Source of the DNA: Candidatus Latescibacterota bacterium
Lineage (GTDB): Bacteria; Krumholzibacteriota; Krumholzibacteriia; Krumholzibacteriales; WJIX01
DNA length: 5,553 bases
Assembly (NCBI GenBank): GCA_030621255.1
Contig: JAUXHZ010000093.1
Span: 1-5,553, forward strand
Direction: 5' to 3'
Below the pieces are notes generated by a model. It saw only the letters and a list, made by a program, of their open reading frames with translations, was not told where the DNA came from and made no database searches. How positions within the stretch are numbered: position 1 is the stretch's first letter; the number at the start of each line of letters is the position of its first letter. The position numbers and the translations under genes are program-made. Positions 1 through 4,858 of this stretch are shown here, one piece after another.

Positions 1-87
1 AAAATATTCAATTCCTAAAAGAAGCTGTATCAATAATATAACATCCTGTCAAGATTTCAAGTTCAAGGGATAATTAAGCTTTAGAAT

Positions 88-142
88 ACCCGGGAGAATT
101 TACGGATGGATTACCAGAGGATCGGGAATAATTACTCCCCGC
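88..142. other. Short A+T-rich tail after hipT with weak dyads
   Basis: The 146 bases left of the hipT stop hold no gene I can support. A near-palindrome at 124-139 (GGGA and TCCC arms) and a CCCGGG-centred patch around 89-94 lie just downstream of hipT on the minus strand. Neither is followed by a T-run in the direction of hipT transcription, so I do not call an intrinsic terminator. They may be incidental or could stabilise the 3' end of the transcript. Confidence 0.25.
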
Positions 143-146
143 ATGA

Positions 147-1070
147 TTAAACAATTCGCCCAAATCTTTCTGAAAACAATTCTATATACTTTTTCTTCAT
201 ACTATTTGTTAAAAAAGAAATATTAATCAACTTCTCCAAATCCTGTTTTGTATTCATAAGATTTTGCATTTCTGACCTAATTGTCTTATCTGATAATCTC
301 ATTTTCTCTATCCCATAATATTCTACCAAATCTTTTCTTTCGATCTTTCGTTTTTTCCCTGCTAAAGATAATGCCATTTCTTCAACTGCTTTTCCCATGG
401 AAATAGTAGAATTGAGCAGGTCATATGCAGGACTGAGTTCAACCTTTTTTCCTCTGGTTATCAAACTGAAATTTTTCAAATGCATATCTTCATTTCCAGT
501 AAGGAAACAGAATAACACTCTACGGAATAATCTTCTCTTTTCCAGAAGAGGGAAAGTGCAATAATTCTCAATTACAGGAATCAACTTTTCCATTGACCAA
601 TTATATTTTGTATCTCTTGTATTTCCTGTTAATTGCGCAAAATCTTCAACATGATATTTTTTGGTTTTACCATACCTGTCAAATCGTTTGATAAAATAGC
701 TGAAACTTCCATCTTTTGAATGAATCAATCCGGATAGAGGAACTTCAATCCCAAAGATTTTGGACATTTTCATTGTCAGATCTTCATTTTCAGGAACTTG
801 CCTGAAAACATCACTTTGCGGCTTGATGATGAAAGTACCTTTTTGGTCTACCACACCCAATGATTTGTTTTTTATTGATAATTTTGCGCTAAGTTTGGGT
901 TGGCGCCCTTGGATCGACATTTTCCCGGATCTTAACGCTGCCTCTCTTCTTTGCTCCTGCGCGGTGAAAGGTAAATCGGCAAGGCCGGTTAATCTTGGCG
1001 ATAATTTCGCAAGACCCTGCTTGCTGTATTTGTCTTCGCTTAATTGATATGTGATTGGACATCTATTCAT
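147..1070 (-). CDS. hipT: HipT-like Ser/Thr kinase toxin (short HipA family)
   Basis: Predicted toxin of a HipBST system, 307 residues, a HipA-fold kinase lacking the N-terminal subdomain that full-length HipA carries. What is seen (numbered from the ATG at 1070): a Gly-rich loop region with Ser52-Ile53-Gln54-Gly55 followed by R-Q-P-K-L, a likely ATP-binding Lys83 in FIIKP, the family loop G-N-E-D-M-H-L-K-N with catalytic Asp195 and Asn200, and SPAYD with metal-binding Asp217. The opening MNRCPITY and the QPKL loop resemble my memory of E. coli O127:H6 HipT, which phosphorylates tryptophanyl-tRNA synthetase. The target here is unknown. A TTG six bases upstream could serve as start, but the ATG gives the family-like N-terminus. 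The start overlaps hipS by 8 bases (ATGAATAG), suggesting coupled translation. In E. coli HipT the loop serines (S57, S59) autophosphorylate. Here the second is Gln. Codons for roughly residues 14-60 are much richer in G+C than the rest. All key catalytic residues are present, so the gene looks intact. Confidence 0.9.
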   Translation of the reverse strand: MNRCPITYQLSEDKYSKQGLAKLSPRLTGLADLPFTAQEQRREAALRSGKMSIQGRQPKLSAKLSIKNKSLGVVDQKGTFIIKPQSDVFRQVPENEDLTMKMSKIFGIEVPLSGLIHSKDGSFSYFIKRFDRYGKTKKYHVEDFAQLTGNTRDTKYNWSMEKLIPVIENYCTFPLLEKRRLFRRVLFCFLTGNEDMHLKNFSLITRGKKVELSPAYDLLNSTISMGKAVEEMALSLAGKKRKIERKDLVEYYGIEKMRLSDKTIRSEMQNLMNTKQDLEKLINISFLTNSMKKKYIELFSERFGRIV

Positions 1071-1377
1071 CAGCAATTTCTTCTATAGTTACAGCACCAA
1101 CCAAATCCGCCCCGACCACCACTAACTGTGTGAAATAATCATCTCTATCAATTTTATGCTCTTTCAACAGTCCTTCTAATTGGATACCTTCAGGAAGCAA
1201 ACCATCAAAAAAGGGTGGAAATTCATCAAATTCATAAACTTTATCTATTACAGGCATTGTTAGAGAAATCGGAGGACTGTTATAGTTTTCATCATATTGA
1301 AAAATATAATGCCGCGAACTTTCTTCAACAAAAATTCCGGCTCTGATGTTATGAATTTTGACTAATGCTTTTCTCAT
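1063..1377 (-). CDS. hipS: HipS-like antitoxin (HipA N-terminal subdomain as a separate protein)
   Basis: Small protein of 104 residues matching the HipA_N (couple_hipA) domain: an N-terminal beta-rich part (MRKALVKIHNIRAGIF), a P-I-S-L-T-M-P-V strand at about 36-43, the hallmark F-F-D-G-L-L-P-E-G at 56-64, and a D-Y-F near 80 leading to V-G-A-D-L-V-G-A-V at 88-96. In ordinary HipA this domain is fused to the kinase. In HipBST it is a free protein that neutralises HipT, with HipB strengthening the effect. The ATG at 1377 is inside the end of hipB (29-base overlap) and is preceded by a usable GGAAG ribosome site at the normal distance. The stop overlaps the hipT start. Oddity: the residue after PEG is Ile65, where I recall a Trp in E. 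coli HipS that reaches toward the kinase active site. The alternative reading, a hipA gene split by frameshift, is unlikely because both parts have family-typical ends. Confidence 0.85.
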   Translation of the reverse strand: MRKALVKIHNIRAGIFVEESSRHYIFQYDENYNSPPISLTMPVIDKVYEFDEFPPFFDGLLPEGIQLEGLLKEHKIDRDDYFTQLVVVGADLVGAVTIEEIADE

Positions 1378-1591
1378 ATTCTTCCATTAGTGGGCTTTGA
1401 AATTTAATATCGATATTCAATGCATCTAAAATAGATATGATAGTTGACCATTTAACTGTCTGTTTACCTTTTTCTAGGTCGTATATCACAGTTTTTCCAG
1501 TGCCGGCTAATTCAGCCAATTCATTTCTGCTTAATTTAGCCTGCTTTCTATGGAATAAAATCATTTTATGCAAATCATATTTTACTATCAT
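1349..1591 (-). CDS. hipB: HipB-like HTH antitoxin and autorepressor
   Basis: Xre/Cro-type helix-turn-helix protein of 80 residues. The HTH spans about 19-42 (LSRNELAELAG turn, then KTVIYDLEKGK recognition helix), followed by a helix ending in ILDALNIDIKF. This is the usual HipB architecture for partners of HipA/HipT: a dimer that binds operator palindromes and represses its own operon while holding the kinase. I place the start at the ATG at 1591. The frame stays open to 1678, but those extra 29 codons would translate the -10 and -35 hexamers of the promoter at 1598-1626 and give a hydrophobic, non-family N-terminus. The C-terminal tail (PLMEEYEKSISQNS) overlaps the start of hipS. It is first in the operon, and dosage through coupling with hipS and hipT would keep antitoxin ahead of toxin. 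Confidence 0.85.
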   Translation of the reverse strand: MIVKYDLHKMILFHRKQAKLSRNELAELAGTGKTVIYDLEKGKQTVKWSTIISILDALNIDIKFQSPLMEEYEKSISQNS

Positions 1592-1597
1592 AGCGGT

Positions 1598-1626
1598 AGA
1601 ATATGTGATAATTGTGAAAATGTCAA
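1598..1626 (-). promoter_or_regulatory. hipBST promoter
   Basis: On the minus strand, a perfect TTGACA (plus coordinates 1621-1626), a 17-base spacer and TATTCT (1598-1603). The distance from the -10 to the hipB ATG at 1591 is only six bases, so transcription would begin at or within a base or two of the start codon, giving a nearly leaderless mRNA. No Shine-Dalgarno could then be used. This arrangement is a main reason to prefer the internal hipB start. Confidence 0.7.
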
Positions 1627-1677
1627 GATTTATTTCATAATAATAGATGATATTTACTGACTTAGCAGCAATTATCA
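1606..1677. repeat. 9-bp inverted repeat flanking the hip promoter
   Basis: TGATAATTG at 1606-1614 and its exact complement CAATTATCA at 1669-1677, with 54 bases between. The first copy lies in the promoter spacer and the second upstream of the -35. Centre to centre is about 63 bases, close to six helical turns, so the copies could be two HipB sites on the same DNA face bridged by one complex. This role is inference. The arms are A+T-rich and could match by chance. Confidence 0.4.
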
Positions 1678-1723
1678 TCCTTTTAGGAAAAATTTAACGA
1701 ATATTCAATGATAAATGTTATGG

Positions 1724-1743
1724 TTTACTGCTAGAACAGTAAA
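1724..1743. promoter_or_regulatory. 20-bp perfect dyad, possible operator
   Basis: TTTACTG at 1724-1730 and CAGTAAA at 1737-1743 are perfect 7-bp arms with a 6-base centre. No T-run follows on either strand, which argues against a terminator. The size and symmetry suit a dimeric DNA-binding protein. It lies about 100 bases upstream of the hip promoter on the minus strand, so it could be an extra HipB site or the site of an unrelated regulator. Confidence 0.4.
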
Positions 1744-1901
1744 ATTATGGATTTTACACACTGTTGTAGCCTGTACGGTTTTTCCAATTTTATGAATAGA
1801 TCAGACTAAAATTTATTACCTCCTCCACCTATTCCCTGTAATCTCTTAAAATCAAATTAAACAAAAAACGGGGCGGACCACATGAAGAAAGATGAACCTG
1901 G

Positions 1902-1929
1902 GGCGTGACTGAGTAGGCGTGACTGAGTA
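1902..1929. repeat. Perfect 14-bp tandem duplication
   Basis: GGCGTGACTGAGTA occurs at 1902-1915 and again, with no gap and no mismatch, at 1916-1929. It sits in a G-rich patch (about 1869-1957) unlike the A+T-rich flanks. Both units contain TGACTGAGT. It may be a slippage product, a binding-site pair, or part of an imported remnant. Nothing in the sequence decides between these. Confidence 0.75.
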
Positions 1930-1965
1930 AATGGGGGAAGGTCAGCACCGGCAGGATTAAAGACT

Positions 1966-1995
1966 TTGACAACAAACAGAATAGCACGTTACAAT
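1966..1995 (+). promoter_or_regulatory. Likely promoter of the efflux operon
   Basis: TTGACA at 1966-1971, an 18-base spacer and TACAAT at 1990-1995. A start near 2002 would leave a leader of about 210 bases before the channel gene at 2215. It is the best sigma70-like match on the plus strand between the two operons. A second A+T-rich -10-like TATAAA at 2110-2115 lacks a good -35. Confidence 0.5.
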
Positions 1996-2114
1996 CAAAT
2001 TGGATAACGGATAGCTTTATTGAAGGAAACTAGTTATTTATCCCTCTATTAATTAGTTGGAACAACAGGCGTGGTTCTGACGTAGAAATATTAATAGGCT
2101 TTAAAAACTTATAA

Positions 2115-2137
2115 AATGACAGTTATTGCAATGACAG
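2115..2137 (+). repeat. Direct repeat AATGACAG in the efflux leader
   Basis: AATGACAG at 2115-2122 and 2130-2137, 15 bases apart, about 80-100 bases upstream of the channel start. It could be a paired activator or repressor site for the efflux operon, or coincidence. The period does not match a whole number of helical turns. Confidence 0.3.
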
Positions 2138-2204
2138 CAAAGAAGTAAGTAACTATTATTCACTCTAAAACGACAAAGAATTTGAAAACAGTATAAATGA
2201 AACC

Positions 2205-2208
2205 GGAG
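2205..2208 (+). promoter_or_regulatory. Ribosome binding site deciding the channel start
   Basis: GGAG six bases before the ATG at 2215. The in-frame ATG at 2197 lies upstream of this site and has no comparable site before it, so 2215 is preferred. That start also places the positively charged signal-peptide n-region directly at the N-terminus. Confidence 0.7.
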
Positions 2209-2214
2209 ATTGTT

Positions 2215-3699
2215 ATGAGAAACCATTTTTTATTAAAAGCCCTCGGGGCTTTTTTGATGGCGGGGATATTTATTATCCCCCCTTTGAGCCAGGACCTACA
2301 CGCCGCTCAAACTCTAACACTTCAGAGCGCCCTTCAGGTATCAATGGACAAGAGCCCTTCAATCAGGCAATCAAGACTGAACCTGAAACGAAGCCAGGCC
2401 TCCCTTGACGCCGCCAGTGCCCGGCTTAAATCGAAATTCAGCCTCTCTCTTACCCCGCTCACCTATTCCAACAACAGAAACTTCGACGATTTCTCTTCAA
2501 CATGGTACACAAGGGAAACGACCCAATCCTCAGGGCTCTTAAGAATTGAACAGCCGATCAAATGGACCGACGGCACCCTTTCTCTTATAAACAATTTTTC
2601 ATGGCGCGAATCGTACAGCGGCCAAGTGGATAAAACAGACAGAACATACACAAACGAATTTTATATCAGCCTTCAGCAGCCGATCTTTACCTATAACAGA
2701 ACCAAACTGGAACTTGACAATCTCAGGCTCGACCTGGAAAGAAACCAGCTGCAGTATAATATCCAGCGCCTCTCGCTGGAAAAACAGGTTACAGAGCACT
2801 TCTTTAATGTATATAAAACGAAGAAGAGCCTGGAGATAGCCGAAGAAGACTACAAAAATAAAATCGACAGCTATAAAATTATGCAAAACAAGGTTGACGC
2901 CGGTATTGGAAAAAAGGAGGACCTCTATCAGGCTGAATTGAATATGTCCAAGATTAAATCTGAACTGCAAAACCAGCGTGTACAGATGGAAGACGCCCTC
3001 GATAATTTCAAAAAACTTCTCGGAATTTCAATCTATGAGGAAATCATAATAGCCGCTGATGTTTCTTATATGCCCGTCGAGATCGACCTTAAAAAGGCAA
3101 TTGAGCATGGCCTGAAAAACCGTATGGAAATACGCCAGTCGCAAATTGATATCAGAAACGCCGAGAATAACCTTATCGAGACAAGCTCCAATAATGAATT
3201 CAGGGGGGATCTTAATTTTTCTTACGGAAGCACGGGGATGGATGAAGCCTTCAGCAATCTTTACGATTCTCCGGATAAAGACCAGCAATTCCGTGTGACA
3301 CTCGAAGTACCCCTGTGGGACTGGGGCGAAAAGGAATCGATGATTGAAGCCTCCAAAGCAACAATCGACTCGAGAAAACTTGATCTTGAAAGCACAAAAG
3401 ATGACATAATGATCGGCATACGAGAAACATACCGCAACCTTCAGAACCAGATAACACAGATTGAGATCACGAATCAAAATGTCCGTCTCTCCGAATTGAC
3501 CTATGAGATTAATCTTGAACGATATAAAAACGGAGACTTAACGAGTAAAGACCTTAACGATTACCAGAATCAGCTCTCCCGCGAGAAAAACTCAAAGATT
3601 TCCGCGCTGATTCAATACAAACTCTATATTCTGGAAATGAAAATCAAATCGCTGTGGAATTTTGAAAATAATTGTTCAGTCCTTGACCAGATGCAATAA
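2215..3699 (+). CDS. TolC-family outer-membrane efflux channel
   Basis: Outer-membrane factor of 494 residues, the usual size for the TolC/OEP family, forming the trimeric exit duct of a tripartite exporter. An N-terminal signal sequence (MRNHFLLKALGAFLMAGIFI) ends near residues 29-31 (LHAA). Two structural repeats are visible. Each begins with a long helix of family type: ALQVSMDKSPSIRQSR at about 40-54 and AIEHGLKNRMEIRQSQ at about 295-310. The beta strands of the barrel fall around 74-86 to 150-160 in the first half and 330-370 (NFSYGSTG to VTLEVPLWDWG) in the second. The coiled-coil helices carry the familiar VDAGIGKKEDLYQAE at about 227-241 and RYKNGDLTSKDLNDYQNQLSREK at 436-458. No acylated Cys follows the signal, unlike OprM-type channels. 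It is the first gene of the operon, with the adaptor beginning 10 bases after its stop. Substrate cannot be inferred from this component. Confidence 0.9.
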   Translation: MRNHFLLKALGAFLMAGIFIIPPLSQDLHAAQTLTLQSALQVSMDKSPSIRQSRLNLKRSQASLDAASARLKSKFSLSLTPLTYSNNRNFDDFSSTWYTRETTQSSGLLRIEQPIKWTDGTLSLINNFSWRESYSGQVDKTDRTYTNEFYISLQQPIFTYNRTKLELDNLRLDLERNQLQYNIQRLSLEKQVTEHFFNVYKTKKSLEIAEEDYKNKIDSYKIMQNKVDAGIGKKEDLYQAELNMSKIKSELQNQRVQMEDALDNFKKLLGISIYEEIIIAADVSYMPVEIDLKKAIEHGLKNRMEIRQSQIDIRNAENNLIETSSNNEFRGDLNFSYGSTGMDEAFSNLYDSPDKDQQFRVTLEVPLWDWGEKESMIEASKATIDSRKLDLESTKDDIMIGIRETYRNLQNQITQIEITNQNVRLSELTYEINLERYKNGDLTSKDLNDYQNQLSREKNSKISALIQYKLYILEMKIKSLWNFENNCSVLDQMQ

Positions 3700-3703
3700 G
3701 GAG
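3698..3703 (+). promoter_or_regulatory. Strong ribosome binding site for a GTG start
   Basis: AAGGAG overlaps the stop codon of the channel gene and lies six bases before the GTG at 3710. It fixes the adaptor start at a GTG, not at the upstream ATG at 3662, which would add 16 residues ahead of a clear lipoprotein signal. Confidence 0.85.
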
Positions 3704-3709
3704 ATAACA

Positions 3710-4759
3710 GTGAAGAAATACCTACTATCTATTGCCGCCCTTTTGTTTCTTGTTTCGTGCGGCGGCGATGATCTTGATTCAGACAGCAGCCTGCCGGCTC
3801 CTGTTTCTGTGACAGTAGTCAAGCCCTCGTCAATCGAAGAATTTATAACCGCCACCGGAACGATCAAAGCGGTTAAGAGCGCTTTGCTTAAATCAAAAAA
3901 TACAGGATTCTACGTACTGCTTGATAATCCGCGCACGGGAAAACCGTTTGCCGCCGGTGATGATGTAAAAAAGAACGAACTTATTCTCTATCTCGACAAT
4001 CCCGAGTTTGAAAATAATATCAAAATAAAGTCGAGAAAACTGGAGCTTGAAACAACAAAACTCGAATATGAAAAACAGCTTTCTCTATACGACAAGGGCG
4101 GTGTAACATACCGCGAACTGAAAGACGCTGAAAGATCGAGCATAGACGCCGAGTATAATTATGATTATGCCAGAAATCAGCTGTCCGCGCTCAAAACAAG
4201 GGCTCCTTTTGAAGGAACAATCGTGAGCCTGCCCTACTATACTCCGGGAACAGAAGTGGAATCGGGACAGAAACTCGCGGAGGTTATGAACTATCAAGGG
4301 CTCTATCTCGAGCTTAATATTCCGGGAAGAGATTTTGACCGCGTAGAGACCGAACAAATGGTCCACGTCACACACTATACCCTTCCTGATGACACACTCT
4401 ATGGGAAAATTTCTCAAAAAGCCCCTACTATCAATTCCGAAACAAGATCCTTTTTGACGAGAATACTCATTGATAATCCGGAGCTTCTCTTCAAACCGGG
4501 TATGTTCGTTAAATCCGGCATCGTTGTCGCGGGGAAGGACAGCGCCATAGTGATTCCGAAAGATGTTATCCAGATAAAGGGAAGAGGGAAAACAGTCTTT
4601 ATCGTGCTCAAGGGCGCAGCTAATGAAAGAATCATCGAAACCGGCATTGAAAACCCCGACAGCGTTGAAGTCACCGATGGGCTGGAGCTTAATGACCGTC
4701 TTATAGTAAAGGGATTTGAAACACTTAAGCACCGTTCCAAGGTAAAGGTGCTGAGATAA
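3710..4759 (+). CDS. RND periplasmic adaptor (membrane fusion protein), lipoprotein
   Basis: Membrane fusion protein of 349 residues linking the RND pump to the outer-membrane channel. The signal MKKYLLSIAALLFLVSC carries a lipobox (LVSC) with acylated Cys17, followed by GGDD and a Ser/Asp-rich linker. Domains in order: first lipoyl half at about 45-98 (ATGTIKAVKSA to NELILYLDNPEF), a rather short helical hairpin at about 99-162, second lipoyl half starting at the signature RAPFEGTI (164-171), a beta-barrel at about 196-275 with LFKPGMFVKSGI near 260-271, and a membrane-proximal domain to the end (VIPKDVIQI, then GLELNDRLIVKGFETL). All are typical of HlyD/AcrA/MexA-like adaptors. It starts at GTG 3710 with a strong ribosome site and is followed after about 100 bases by the pump. 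By the enterobacterial +2 rule (Gly after Cys) it would not be retained at the inner membrane, but that rule may not hold in this organism. Confidence 0.9.
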   Translation: MKKYLLSIAALLFLVSCGGDDLDSDSSLPAPVSVTVVKPSSIEEFITATGTIKAVKSALLKSKNTGFYVLLDNPRTGKPFAAGDDVKKNELILYLDNPEFENNIKIKSRKLELETTKLEYEKQLSLYDKGGVTYRELKDAERSSIDAEYNYDYARNQLSALKTRAPFEGTIVSLPYYTPGTEVESGQKLAEVMNYQGLYLELNIPGRDFDRVETEQMVHVTHYTLPDDTLYGKISQKAPTINSETRSFLTRILIDNPELLFKPGMFVKSGIVVAGKDSAIVIPKDVIQIKGRGKTVFIVLKGAANERIIETGIENPDSVEVTDGLELNDRLIVKGFETLKHRSKVKVLR

Positions 4760-4763
4760 CGAA

Positions 4764-4775
4764 GCGCTGCAGCGC
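4764..4775. repeat. GC-rich perfect palindrome after the adaptor gene
   Basis: GCGCTGCAGCGC is a 12-base perfect palindrome a few bases after the adaptor stop. The adjoining GCGCGGCC (4772-4779) can also pair imperfectly with GGCCGCCGCGC at 4801-4811. Such structure between co-transcribed genes may tune mRNA stability or the ratio of adaptor to pump. No T-run follows this element directly. Confidence 0.5.
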
Positions 4776-4813
4776 GGCCAGCTTTAACCGGCATTTAGAA
4801 GGCCGCCGCGCCG

Positions 4814-4834
4814 AAAGCTTAAATCAGCTTTTTT
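4814..4834 (+). terminator. Weak terminator-like hairpin (possible attenuator)
   Basis: AAAGCT at 4814-4819, a 6-base loop, then AGCTTT at 4826-4831 continuing into more T residues (4832-4834). The stem has only two G-C pairs, so alone it would be a poor terminator. It follows GC-rich inverted repeats and sits 25 bases before the pump gene, so it might cause partial termination. It is unlikely to end the operon, because the pump is the expected third member. Confidence 0.25.
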
Positions 4835-4858
4835 AGCTATTGAAAGAATACGGATAAA

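Larger units (their letters stand above)
1679..2196. other. Intergenic region between the divergent operons
   Basis: No credible gene is present: all frames are cut by frequent stops, and the only ATG-started frames in the G-rich part (near 1883 and 1931) are about ten codons or shorter. The region is mostly A+T-rich, except for a G-rich patch at about 1869-1957. It contains the 1724-1743 dyad, the 14-bp tandem repeat, a promoter reading right at 1966-1995 and a paired AATGACAG repeat, each listed separately. I see no tRNA, rRNA or CRISPR structure. Confidence 0.6.

Noticed and set aside
24..52. Minus-strand TTGACA at the left edge as a promoter
   Set aside because: The -10 at a proper distance is poor (TACAGC), and any gene it would serve is outside the window.
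124..139. Near-palindrome after hipT as an intrinsic terminator
   Set aside because: Almost no loop and no T-run in the direction of transcription.
760..1047. Open frame on the plus strand opposite hipT
   Set aside because: Antisense to a gene with clear family motifs, with no recognisable domain.
1071..1076. TTG start for hipT at 1076
   Set aside because: The ATG at 1070 starts the family-like MNRCPITY. A rare start only two codons upstream adds nothing.
47..1631. 11-bp direct repeat TGTCAAGATTT at 47-57 and 1621-1631 flanking the hip operon
   Set aside because: Matches of this length are expected by chance several times in a window this size. One copy is also largely the -35 element, and no integrase or insertion-sequence ends accompany it.
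1592..1678. Extended hipB start at 1678 (29 extra codons)
   Set aside because: The extra codons would run through a near-perfect promoter and encode a hydrophobic, non-family N-terminus. The ATG at 1591 gives a typical HipB.
2197..2214. Upstream ATG for the channel gene
   Set aside because: It precedes the GGAG ribosome site and lacks its own. The ATG at 2215 gives a clean signal peptide.
3662..3709. Upstream ATG for the adaptor gene
   Set aside because: It lies inside the channel gene and would bury the lipoprotein signal. AAGGAG points to the GTG at 3710.
2463..4794. Several minus-strand open frames opposite the channel and adaptor genes
   Set aside because: Low-complexity, Cys/Phe-rich or otherwise shadow-like translations with no family features, all opposite well-supported genes.
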